Assembly (NCBI RefSeq): GCF_963678635.1
Contig: NC_087065.1
Span: 35,521,807 to 35,581,806, forward strand
DNA: 60,000 bases
Origin: Symsagittifera roscoffensis
Lineage: Eukaryota; Xenacoelomorpha; Acoela; Convolutidae
Direction of reading: 5' to 3'
Shown here in pieces: positions 14,338-26,017 of this stretch; position 1 is the stretch's first letter, and every line of letters begins with the position of its first letter. The notes under the pieces are model-generated. The model saw only the letters and a list, made by a program, of their open reading frames with translations, made no database searches and was not told the origin of the DNA. The position numbers were made by a program, and so were the translations under genes.

Positions 14338-15148
14338 CTCAGTCAAGAATTTTCAGTCAATTGCAAAGCATTTTGATGAAGTTGCGGTTGTAGTTCGCTG
14401 TAGTCTACGTCGTAAGAGACCGTAGCATTGCATCGTTTCTGAAGACAAACCGGCGTTTTTTATGGAAAAGTTTAAATAGTCGGGAAAGGTTCTTACCAAA
14501 AACATTTCTTTCCTTCATGTGTTGTCTTTTTTCAGAAAAGAATTTATAAGTTTTTAAAGGGTGTAGGCAACTACAACACATTTTTCTATATTCTTAAAAC
14601 AGTTTGAAGCTGCTACTTTTTGAAATTGTAAATTTTGATGTACATTTTAAGTTTTTTGTCGTGCAGTTAGAAGATTTTAAACGTTTTCTATGAAAACGTA
14701 TGTTTTGGAAAATAACTAGGAGTTTATATTTCTGTTTAATATTTCTGTTTATGTTTAGCTCTTAGATCTTCCTAAGGTTTGAAGATCTTAGAGCTAGGGT
14801 CAAAATTGAAACAAGTCTACATAAATCGACGCACTACAGGAATACTAGGGACGCTTTTTACATCAACTTTGTCGAACGCCGAAGGAATCGCTGAATTTCA
14901 AAAAAAAATTGTCTGCCGTCAGACGTATCTTTGTGCCAATCAAAAACACTCTCCCCGGTTGTGCAAATTGAGGAGCTTCATCATCAACACGGTCAACCGT
15001 AGCTCGTACGGTCTTCAGAAAAAAACCGATTTAACGCAGACTCAAAACCAATGGAGAAGACACATGAACGCACAAAAAAGTACAAAAAAGCATCTGTCAC
15101 AGCAGCGAACGAGAAAAATAGACATTTGAGCGACGTTTTTACAGCTCT
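14338..15148. other. Unique-sequence island inside the satellite
   Basis: About 810 bases with none of the 22-bp monomer interrupt the satellite. The left edge follows ATTACTGCAATTC and the right edge precedes CTCAGCTCTTGTCAGG. A TCTCAG-like hexamer occurs at both edges and could be a short target duplication, but this is weak. Inside, at about 14757-14795, there is an imperfect 15-bp inverted repeat (AGCTCTTAGATCTTC and GAAGATCTTAGAGCT). The one open frame running to 15129 would have to start on TTG and resembles nothing I know, so I do not call a gene. It could be an old insertion or relic host sequence. Confidence 0.6.
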
Positions 15149-18100
15149 CAGCTCTTGTCAGGATTGATCTCAATTCCTGTCAGGTTCGGTCTCAATTCCT
15201 GCCTTACACCAGTTTCCGATCTCAATTCCTATCAAGTTCGATCTCAATTCCTGCCTTGAACCCAACAACGATCTCAATTCATTTAACAGGTGCTCACGAG
15301 CGAGGTCAATCTCAATTACAAATAACAATTGAGCTATCGGTCGAAAATCCAAACATTCGGTCTCAATTCCTACCAGTTTCCTGTAAAAGTCAATCGCAAC
15401 TCCTGCCCCCAGTTGACCGCCAACTGCGATATCGATTTCTGCCAATATGCCTCTAACTTCAATCTCAATTCCTGTCACTTTGATCTAATTCCTGGCAACA
15501 CTTTCGATGTCATTTCCCATTAGTTTCGGTCTCAATTTCTGCCAGGTTCGATCTCAATTCCTGTCAGGTTCGATCTCAAGTCCTGCCTTAAACTTATCTA
15601 CGCTCTCAATTAGTGCCAAGTCTAGCCGCAATTCCTGCCTTAGACCCAACTTCTGTCTAAAGTCCTGTCATTTCAATCTCAATTACTGCAATTCCTTCGA
15701 TCTCAATTCCTGTTTCCTGCCAGGTTCGATCTCAACTTCTTCCAGGTTCGACCTCAATTCATCTCAGGTTCGGGCTCGATTCCGGCCTTAAGCTCAATTT
15801 TGATCTCAATTCCTGTCAGGTTTGGTCTCAATTTCTGCCAAGCATTCAGTTTCGATATCAATTCCTGCCATTTCCCTCGAACTGAATTCCTGTTAATTTC
15901 GATCTCAATTCCTATCAAATTCGGTCTCAATTCCTGCCAGTTTACTATAAAAACCAATATCAACTTCTGCCCCCAATTAACCGCCAATTGCAATATCAAT
16001 TCCTGCCAATATCAGCCGAAAATCCGAACGTTCGTTCTCAATTCTCACCAGCTTACTATAAAAATCAATCGCAACTCCAGCCACCAACTAACCGCCGACT
16101 TCGATATCAAATTCTGCCAATATGCACCTAACTTCGATCTCAATTCCTGTCAGGTTCGATCTCAATCCCTGCAACGTTCAATCACAATTCCTGCCAGGTT
16201 TGATCTTACTTCCCACCAGGTTCAATTTCAATTCCTGTTAGGTTCGATCTAAATTCCTGCCCCGTTCGATCTCAGTTCTGCTAGGTTCATTTTTACTTCT
16301 TGTCAGGTTCGATCTCAGCTCCTGTCAGATTTGATCTCAATTCCTGTCAGGTTCGGTCTCAATTCCTGCCTTACACCAAACTCCGATCTCAATTCCTATC
16401 AAGTTCGGTCTAAATTCCTGCCTTGAACCAAACAACGATCTCAATTCATTTAACAGGTGCCCACGAGCGAGGTCAATCTCAATTACAAATAACAATTGAG
16501 CTATCAGTCGAAAATCTAAACGCTCGGTCTCAATTCCTACCAGTTTACTATAAAAATCAATCGCAACTCCTGCCCCCAATTAACCGCCAACTTCGATATC
16601 AATTTCGACCAATATGCGCCTAACTTCCTTCTCAACTCCTTCCAGGTTCGATCTCAACCACTGCAATGTTCTATCACATTTCCTGCCAGGTTTGATCTTA
16701 CTTGGTATCAGGTTCGATTTCAATTCCTGTCACTTTGATCTAAATTCCTGTCAACACTTTCGATGTCATTTCCCATTAGTATCGGTCTCAATTTCTGCCA
16801 GGTTCGATCTCAATTCCTGTCAGGTTCGATCTCAAGTCCATACTTAAACTTAACTACGCTCTCAATTAGTGCCAAGTCTAGCCGCAATTCCTGCCTTAGA
16901 CCCAACTTCTGTCTAAAGTCCTGTCATTTCGATCTCAATTACTGCAATTCCTTCGATCTCAATTCCTGTTAGGTTAATTCTCAATCCCTGCAACGTTCAA
17001 TCACAATTCCTGCCAGGTTTGATCTTACTTCCTACCAGGTTCAATTTCAATTCCTGTTAGGTTCGATCTAAATTCCTGCCCCGTTCGATCTCAGTTCTGC
17101 TAGGTTCATTTTTACTTCTTGTCAGGTTCGATCTCAGCTCCTGTCAGATTTGATCTCAATTCCTGTCAGGTTCGGTCTCAATTCCTGCCTTACACCAAAC
17201 TCCGATCTCAATTCCTATCAAGTTCGGTCTAAATTCCTGCCTTGAACCAAACAACGATCTCAATTCATTTAACAGGTGCCCACGAGCTAGGTCAATCTCA
17301 ATTACAAATAACAATTGAACTATCAGTCGAAAATCCAAACGTTCGGTCTCAATTCCTACCAGTTTACTATAAAAATCAATCGCAACTCCTGCCCACAATT
17401 AACCGCCTCTCAATCTCATTTCTGCCAGGTTTACTTTTACTTCCTGTCCGATTCGATCTCAGCTCCTGTCAGGTTTGATCTCAATTCCTGTCAGGTTCGG
17501 TCTCAACTCATGCCTTACACCAAACTCCGATCTCCATTCCTGTCAGGTTCGGTCTCAATTCCTGTGAGTTTCGGTCTCATGTCCTGCCTTAAATCCAGCT
17601 ACAATCTCAATTGGTGTCAAGTCCAGTCGCAATTACTGCCTTATAGCCAACTTCTATCTAAATTCCTGTCGTTTCGACCTCAATTCCTGCAACTCCTTCG
17701 ATCTAAATTCCTGTCAGGTCGATTCTCAGTTCCTGCCAATTTCGATCTGAAATCCTGTCAGGTTCGATCTTTCTTCCTGCCAGGTTCGATCTCATTTCCT
17801 CCCAGGCTCGATCTCAATTTATTCCAGGTTCGACCTCAATTATTCTCAGATTTGATATCGTTTCCGGCCCAACGCTCACTTTCCATCTCAATTTCTGTCA
17901 GGCTTGGTCTCAATTTCTGCCTTGCACCCAACTTCGATATCAATTACTGCCATTTCCCTCGATCTGAACTCCTGTTAGTTTCGATCTCAATTCATGCTAG
18001 GTTCGATCTCGAATCTTGGTAGGTTTGATCTTACTTCCTGCCAGGTTCAATTTCAACTCCTGTTAGGTTCGATCTAAATTCCTGCCCAGTTCGATCTCAG

Positions 18101-21100
18101 TTTGCTATAAAAATCAATCGCAACTCCTGCCCCCAATTAACCGCCAACTTCAATATCAATTTTGGCCAATTTGCGCCTAACTTCGATCTCAACTCCTTCC
18201 AGGTTTGATCTCCATCACTGCAATGTTCTATCACAATTCCTGTCAGGTTTGATCTTACTTGGTATCAGGTTCGATTTCAAATCCTGTCAGGTTCGATCTC
18301 AATTCCTGCCTAATTTAACCTCAGTTCCTGTCAAATTTGGTCTCTATTCCTGCCAAGTTCAATCTCATTTCTGCCAGGTTCAATTTTACTTCCTGTCAGG
18401 TTCGATCACAGCTCCTGTCAGATTTGATCTCAATTCCTGTCAGGTTCGGTCTCAACTCATGCCTCACACCAATCTCCGATCTCCATTTCTGTCAGGTTCG
18501 GTCTCAATTTCTGCCTTGCACCCAACCTTGATCTCAATTCCTGTCACTTTGATCTCAATTCCTGTCAACTCCATCGATGTCATTACCTATTAGGTTCGGT
18601 CTCAATTTCTGCAAGGTTCGATCTCAATTCCTGTAAGTTTCGGTCTCATGTCCTGCCTTAAATCCAACTACGATCTCAATTGGTGCCAAGTCCAGCCGCA
18701 ACTACTGCCTTATAGCCAACTTCTATCTCAATTCCTGCAACTCCTTCGATCTAAATTCCTGTCAGGTTGATTCTCAGTTCCTGCTAAGTTCGATCTGAAA
18801 TCCTGTCAGGTTCGATCGTTCTTCCTGCCAGGTTCGATGTCTTCCTCCCAGGCTCGATCTCAATTTCTTCCATGTTCGACCTCATTTATTCTCAGGTTCG
18901 ATCTCATTTCCAGCCCACGCTTACTTTCGATCTCAATTCCTGTCAGGTTTGGTCTCAATTTCTGCCTTGCACCCAACTTCGATATCAATTACTGCCATTT
19001 CCCTCGATCTGAACTCCTGTTAGTTTCGATCTCAATTCATGCTAGGTTCGATCTCGAATCTTGGTAGGTTTGATCTTACTTCCTGCCAGGTTCAATTTCA
19101 ACTCCTGTTAGGTTCGATCTAAATTCCTGCCCAGTTCGATCTCAGTTCCTGTCAAGTTCGGTCTCTTTTCTTGCCAGGTTCAATCTCATTTCTACCAGGT
19201 TCATTTTACTTCCTGTCAGGTTCGATCTCAGCTCCTGTCAGGTTTGATCTCAATTCCTGTCAGGTTCGGTCTCAATTCCTGCCTTACACCAAACTCCGAT
19301 CGCAATTCCTATCAAGTTCGGTCTCAATTCTTGCCTTGAACCAAACAACGATCTCAATTCATTTAACATGTGCCCACGAGCGAGGTCAATCTCAATTACA
19401 AATAACAATTGAGCTATCAGTCGAAAATCCAAACGTTCGGTCTCAATTCCTACCGGTTTACTATAAAAATCAATCGCAACTCCTGCCCCCAATTAACCGC
19501 CAACTTCAATATCAATTTCGGCCAATATGCCCCTAACTTCGATCTCAACTCCTTCCAGGTTTGATCTCAATCACTGCAATGTTCTATCACAATTCCTGCT
19601 AGGTTTGATCTTACTTGGTATCAGGTTCGATTTCAATTCCTGTCAGATTCGATCTCAATTCCTGCCTAATTTAACCTCAGTTCCTATCAAATTTGGTCTC
19701 TATTCCTGCTAAGTTCAATCTCATTTCTGCCAGGTTCAATTTTACTTCCTGTCAGGTTCGATCACAGCTCCTATCAGATTTGATCTCAATTCCTGTCAGG
19801 TTCGGTCTCAAATCATGCCTCACACCAATCTCCGATCTCCATTTCTGTCAGGTTCGGTCTCAATTTTTGCCTTGCACCCAACCTTGATCTCAATTCCTGT
19901 CACTTTGATCTCAATTCTTGTCAACTCCATCGATTTCATTACCTATTAGGTTCGGTCTCAATTTCTGCAAGGTTCGATATCAACTCCTGTAAGTTTCGGT
20001 CTCGTGTCCTGCCTTAAATCCAACTACGATCTCAATTGGTGCCAAGTCCAGACGCAACTACTGCCTTATAGCCAACTTCTATCTAAATTCCTGTCATTTC
20101 GATCTCAATTCCTGCAACTCCTTCGCTCTAAATTCCTGTCAGGTTGATTCTCAGTTCCTGCTAAGTTCGATCTGAAATCCTGTCAGGTTCGATCTTTCTT
20201 CCTGCCAGGTTCGATCTCTTCCTCCCATGCTCGACCTCAATTTCTTCCACGTTCGACCTCATTTATTCTCAGGTTCGATCTCATTTCCGGCCCTACACTC
20301 ACTTTCGATCTCAATTCTTGTCAGGTTTGGTCTCAATTTCTGCCTTGCACCCAACTTCGATATCAATTACTGCCATTTCCCTCGATCTGAACTCCTGTTA
20401 GTTTCGATCTCAATTCATGCTAGGTTCGATCTCGAATCTTGGTAGGTTTGATCTTACTTCCTGCCAGGTTCAATTTCAACTCCTGTTAGGTTCGATCTAA
20501 ATTCCTGCCCAGTTCGATCTCAGTTTGCTATAAAAATCAATCGCAACTCCTGCCCCCAATTAACCGCCAACTTCAATATCAATTTTGGCCAATTTGCGCC
20601 TAACTTCGATCTCAACTCCTTCCAGGTTTGATCTCCATCACTGCAATGTTCTATCACAATTCCTGTCAGGTTTGATCTTACTTGGTATCAGGTTCGATTT
20701 CAAATCCTGTCAGGTTCGATCTCAATTCCTGCCTAATTTAACCTCAGTTCCTGTCAAATTTGGTCTCTATTCCTGCCAAGTTCAATCTCCTTTCTGCCAG
20801 GTTCAATTTTACTTCCTGTCAGGTTCGATCACAGCTCCTGTCAGATTTGATCTCAATTCCTGTCAGGTTCGGTCTCAACTCATGCCTCACACCAATCTCC
20901 GATCTCCATTTCTGTCAGGTTCGGTCTCAATTTCTGCCTTGCACCCAACCTTGATCTCAATTCCTGTCACTTTGATCTCAATTCCTGTCAACTCCATCGA
21001 TGTCATTACCTATTAGGTTCGGTCTCAATTTCTGCAAGGTTCGATCTCAATTCCTGTAAGTTTCGGTCTCATGTCCTGCCTTAAATCCAACTACGATCTC

Positions 21101-24100
21101 AATTGGTGCCAAGTCCAGCCGCAACTACTGCCTTATAGCCAACTTCTATCTCAATTCCTGCAACTCCTTCGATCTAAATTCCTGTCAGGTTGATTCTCAG
21201 TTCCTGCTAAGTTCGATCTGAAATCCTGTCAGGTTCGATCGTTCTTCCTGCCAGGTTCGATGTCTTCCTCCCAGGCTCGATCTCAATTTCTTCCATGTTC
21301 GACCTCATTTATTCTCAGGTTCGATCTCATTTCCAGCCCACGCTTACTTTCGATCTCAATTCCTGTCAGGTTTGGTCTCAATTTCTGCCTTGCACCCAAC
21401 TTCGATATCAATTACTGCCATTTCCCTCGATCTGAACTCCTGTTAGTTTCGATCTCAATTCATGCTAGGTTCGATCTCGAATCTTGGTAGGTTTGATCTT
21501 ACTTCCTGCCAGGTTCAATTTCAACTCCTGTTAGGTTCGATCTAAATTCCTGCCCAGTTCGATCTCAGTTCCTGTCAAGTTCGGTCTCTTTTCTTGCCAG
21601 GTTCAATCTCATTTCTACCAGGTTCATTTTACTTCCTGTCAGGTTCGATCTCAGCTCCTGTCAGGTTTGATCTCAATTCCTGTCAGGTTCGGTCTCAATT
21701 CCTGCCTTACACCAAACTCCGATCGCAATTCCTATCAAGTTCGGTCTCAATTCTTGCCTTGAACCAAACAACGATCTCAATTCATTTAACATGTGCCCAC
21801 GAGCGAGGTCAATCTCAATTACAAATAACAATTGAGCTATCAGTCGAAAATCCAAACGTTCGGTCTCAATTCCTACCGGTTTACTATAAAAATCAATCGC
21901 AACTCCTGCCCCCAATTAACCGCCAACTTCAATATCAATTTCGGCCAATATGCCCCTAACTTCGATCTCAACTCCTTCCAGGTTTGATCTCAATCACTGC
22001 AATGTTCTATCACAATTCCTGCTAGGTTTGATCTTACTTGGTATCAGGTTCGATTTCAATTCCTGTCAGATTCGATCTCAATTCCTGCCTAATTTAACCT
22101 CAGTTCCTATCAAATTTGGTCTCTATTCCTGCTAAGTTCAATCTCATTTCTGCCAGGTTCAATTTTACTTCCTGTCAGGTTCGATCACAGCTCCTATCAG
22201 ATTTGATCTCAATTCCTGTCAGGTTCGGTCTCAAATCATGCCTCACACCAATCTCCGATCTCCATTTCTGTCAGGTTCGGTCTCAATTTTTGCCTTGCAC
22301 CCAACCTTGATCTCAATTCCTGTCACTTTGATCTCAATTCTTGTCAACTCCATCGATGTCATTACCTATTAGGTTCGGTCTCAATTTCTGCAAGGTTCGA
22401 TATCAACTCCTGTAAGTTTCGGTCTCGTGTCCTGCCTTAAATCCAACTACGATCTCAATTGGTGCCAAGTCCAGACGCAACTACTGCCTTATAGCCAACT
22501 TCTATCTAAATTCCTGTCATTTCGATCTCAATTCCTGCAACTCCTTCGCTCTAAATTCCTGTCAGGTTGATTCTCAGTTCCTGCTAAGTTCGATCTGAAA
22601 TCCTGTCAGGTTCGATCTTTCTTCCTGCCAGGTTCGATCTCTTCCTCCCATGCTCGACCTCAATTTCTTCCACGTTCGACCTCATTTATTCTCAGGTTCG
22701 ATCTCATTTCCGGCCCTACACTCACTTTCGATCTCAATTCTTGTCAGGTTTGGTCTCAATTTCTGCCTTGCACCCAACTTCGATATCAATTCCTGCCATT
22801 TCCCTCGATCTGAACTCCTGTTAGTTTCGATCTCAATTCATGCTAGGTTCGATCTCGAATCTTTGTAGGTTTGATCTTACTTCCTGCCAGGTTCAATTTC
22901 AATTCCTGTTAGGTTCGATCTAAATTCCTGCCCAGTTCGATCTCAGTTCTTGTCAAGTTCGGTCTCTATTCCTGCCTTGCACCCAACCATGATCTCAATT
23001 CCTGTCACTTTGATCTCAATTCCTGTCAACTCCATCGATGTCATTACCTATTAGGTTCGGTCTCAATTTCTGCAAGGTTCGATCTCAACTCCTGTAAGTT
23101 TCGGTCTCGTGTCCTGCCTTAAATCCAACTACGATCTCAATTGGTGCCAAGTCCAGTCGCAACTACTGCCTTATAGCCAACTTCTATCTAAATTCCTGTC
23201 ATTTCGATCTCAATTCCTGCAACTCCTTCGATCTAAATTCCTATCAGGTTGATTCTCAGTTCCTGCTAAGTTCGATCTGAAATCCTGTCAGGTTCGATCT
23301 TTCTTCCTGCCAGGTTCGATCTCTTCCTCCCAGGCTCGATCTCAATTTCTTCCACGTTCGACCTCATTTATTCTCATGTTCGATCTCATTTCCGGCCCTA
23401 CGCTCACTTTCGATCTCAATTCCTGTCAGGTTTGGTCTCAATTTCTGCCCTGCACCCAACTTCGATATCAATTCCTGCCATTTCTCTCGATCTGAACTCC
23501 TGTTAGTTTCGATCTCAATTCGTTCTAGGTTCGATCTCAATTCTTGCTAGGTTCGATCTCGAATCTTGGTAGGTTTGTTCTCACTTCCTGCCAGGATCGA
23601 TCTCAATTCCTGCCAGCTTCGATCTCAATTCCTGCCAGGTTTGGTCTCAATTTCTGCCCTGCACCCAACTTCGATATCAATTCCTGCCATTTCTCTCGAT
23701 CTGAACTCCTGTTAGTTTCGATCTCAATTCGTTCTAGGTTCGATCTCAATTCTTGCTAGGTTCGATCTCGAATCTTGGTAGGTTTGATCTCACTTCCTGT
23801 CAGGATCGATCTCAATTCCTGCCAACTTCGATATCAATTCCTGCCTTTTCCCTCGATCCGAACTTCTTTTACTTTCGATCTCATTTCCTGCTAGGTTCGA
23901 TCTCAATTCCTGCTAGGTTCGATCTCAGTTCTTGGCAGGTTCGATCTTACTTCCTGCCAGGATCGATCTCAATTCCTGCCAGATTCGATCTCATTTCATG
24001 TCAGGTTCATTTCCAATTCCTGTTTAAGCCCAACTTCGATCTAAGCTCCGGTCAGATTCATTCTCAATTCCTGCTTTACACCCAACTTTGATCCTAATTC

Positions 24101-24617
24101 CTGCCTTTTCGATCTCAATTAGTGTCAGGTTTGTTCTCAATTCCTGTCAGGCTTGTTCTCAATTCCTGCCAGCTCTACCTCACTTCCCGTCAGGTTCGGT
24201 CTCAATTCCTGCCAGGTTTCAATTTCATTTCTGCCAGGTTCATTCTTACTTCTTGCCAGGTTTGATCTCAGCTTTTGCCAGGTTTCATTTCAGTTCCTGT
24301 CAGGTTCAGTCTCAATTCCTGCCTTACACCAAACTCCGATCTCAATCGCTGTCAGGTTCGGTCTCAATTCCTGCCTTGAACCAAACAACAATCTCAATTC
24401 ATTTAACAGGTGCCTACAAGCGAGGTCAACCTCAATTACAAATAACAATTGAGGTATCAGTCGAAAATCCAAACGTTCGGTCTCAATTCCTACCAGTTTA
24501 CTATAAAAATCAACCGCAACTCCTACCTCAATTAACCGCCAACTTCGATATCAATTTCGGCCAATATGCCCCTATCTTCGATCTCAATTTTTTCCAGGTT
24601 CGATCTCAATCACTGCA
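15149..24617. repeat. Satellite field, right part, same 22-bp monomer family
   Basis: The 22-bp monomer resumes after the island and runs to ATCACTGCA at 24617, where it stops abruptly. Monomers here are more heterogeneous than in the 538-bp block. They include forms absent on the left, such as GCTAGGTTCGATCTCGAATC and CATTTCCCTCGATCTGAAC. Near the right end a 209-bp unit is duplicated (landmarks 23544 and 23753). A 2423-bp higher-order repeat is listed separately. No gene is seen. Confidence 0.92.
17930..22775. repeat. 2423-bp higher-order repeat, two full copies
   Basis: Landmarks at 18162, 18837, 19171, 19527 and 20227 recur exactly 2423 bp later at 20585, 21260, 21594, 21950 and 22650. 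The copies are near-identical and differ by scattered single bases, for example CTCATTTCTGCC against CTCCTTTCTGCC. This implies a recent duplication of a unit made of more than 100 monomers. Partial repetition continues to about 23400. Confidence 0.88.
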
Positions 24618-25549
24618 TAAAACCTTGAAGTTACTCTTCAAAATCATTTCAGGCGCTAAACAAAATTAATATTATACAATAACGATTGATAAAAAGATCT
24701 AAGATCGTTTTCCTAAAACTCTGCAGTATTATACAAAACATGTTTGAAAAATATTTATTGGAAAATAAAAATAAAAATTAGTAGCATGACAATAAATGGT
24801 TAGTAATCATAAATCATCCTGTTGTTCCAGCTTCATCACCTAAAACATAACAGCAATCATCACCTCACTAACATCATAAAACACTAAATCTTTCCTTTAC
24901 ACAAATTTAAAACTTTATTAAAACTTAAAGTCACTTAATTTAAAATCAGATCATCAAGGCTTATCCTTGGATCTTAAATCATTTTCTACTTAATTAAATT
25001 TCAAACTTGATCATCAAGGCTTATCCTTGGATCAAACAGAACAACTTTGTTCTCCCCCACCCACTTAATTAGTGTCTAACGACCTCAAACGTCGATTCAC
25101 TACCCAACCCTTTCTAAAGACCCAAGACTAATAGAAATTTTTAAACAAAACTAATCATTCAAATTAGGATAAATAGTGAAGAACTTCGGTTATTCATCCT
25201 TCACTTGACCCCCCCTCTTACCAGACCCAGGATAAATCTTAGACTTAGTAAGTTTAAAATAGTATCTAACGAACTACTCGCGTTCTAATTATACCTGAAC
25301 CTTGTGGATCGATTTACTATTCTCCAACCCTTGAACACAATCACTACCCCTAAGTAAGATTAAGTAAGTTAACACCTTAGCTTATACTAGTCACGAGAAA
25401 GTAAAAATCATTCTTCGGAATCGATATACTTTTCTCTCCAACCCTGAACAAATAGACCCAGGTTAAGCTAACCAAAAAATCGTAAGAACTAACAGTTTAG
25501 GAAAATAGAAATCATTTAACAACCCTTTGCATCCGTCATTCTAAACCTT
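24618..25549 (+). promoter_or_regulatory. Putative 5' leader of the retroelement
   Basis: About 930 AT-rich bases between the satellite and the first ORF. No long frame is present. From about 25071 to 25460 a diverged module recurs about three times. Its shared pieces are TCTAACGA, an ATCGATTTACTA-like stretch, CCAACCCTT and AGACCCAGG. Twin hairpins (24949-25033) are listed separately. I could not assign a TATA box, a transcription start, or a primer-binding site matching a tRNA end. If a 5' LTR exists it should be here, possibly truncated at the satellite junction. Confidence 0.4.
24949..25033 (+). repeat. Twin 25-bp hairpin repeats in the leader
   Basis: The same 25-base sequence, starting GATCATCAAGGC and ending CCTTGGATC, occurs at 24949-24973 and 25009-25033, exactly 60 bp apart. 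Each can fold with an inner stem CAAGG/CCTTG and an outer stem GATC/GATC separated by a two-base bulge. The bases in front (ACTTAATTTAAA-like) are also similar, so a 60-bp segment was duplicated and only the hairpin stayed identical. Confidence 0.7.
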
Positions 25550-26017
25550 ATGTCATTTAAAAACCTAGGAAATAAACAAACAATCGTTTTACACAATTGT
25601 GAAATAGATAACAAAAAATACGACCTTGTAATCACACCTCATACACAAACAGTTGGATACATTCGAACAAAACGACAAACACTAAAGAGGAAAATAATAA
25701 CTAAACAAAGACAAATAACACGAAAAAGATTTACAAAAAATCGAAACGCATTTTCAGAATCAGAAACCAACAGTTTAGACGAACTTTACAAACTAAAAGA
25801 ATCAATAGATAAAAATTACCCACTTCACGATCAATTATATTTTTCTGACTCAGAAACAACTTCAAATTCATCACAAAGAGGAAAAAGAAGAATAAAAAAA
25901 CAGTACAAACACAAACCAGTACATCTATACAATTGGAATCAACCAATTCGACACATTAATAATTACATATTAACAGTCATCGAACGAAAAAATGAGCTCA
26001 ACGCACACTCCAGGTGA
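25550..26017 (+). CDS. Small basic ORF upstream of gag-pol, 155 aa
   Basis: An ATG-started frame of 155 codons ends 26 bases inside the next gene, in a different frame. The protein is lysine- and arginine-rich, with a strongly basic stretch at about residues 43-65 (KRQTLKRKIITKQRQ) and another near 123-130. An acidic, serine-rich patch (SDSETTSNSS) sits near residue 104. No signal peptide, membrane segment or zinc knuckle is visible. I do not recognise the family. The basic character suggests RNA or DNA binding, which is an inference. Standard Ty3/gypsy elements have no gene before gag, so this may be an accessory protein, or a translated leader ORF controlling access to the gag-pol start. 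Confidence 0.6.
   Translation: MSFKNLGNKQTIVLHNCEIDNKKYDLVITPHTQTVGYIRTKRQTLKRKIITKQRQITRKRFTKNRNAFSESETNSLDELYKLKESIDKNYPLHDQLYFSDSETTSNSSQRGKRRIKKQYKHKPVHLYNWNQPIRHINNYILTVIERKNELNAHSR

Noticed and set aside
14779-15129. 116-codon frame in the unique island
   Set aside because: It begins on TTG, overlaps an inverted repeat, and has no recognisable domain. There is no ATG until near its end.
1-24617. CRISPR-like array appearance of short repeats
   Set aside because: Repeats are contiguous and degenerate without unique spacers, and there is no cas gene; the window is eukaryotic.
228-24669. Dozens of short open frames on both strands, 60-235 codons, with RFDLNSCQ-like or RQELRPNLIGIEI-like peptides
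   Set aside because: They are readouts of a stop-poor 22-bp satellite monomer. They recur with the repeat periods in all frames and many start only on TTG or GTG.
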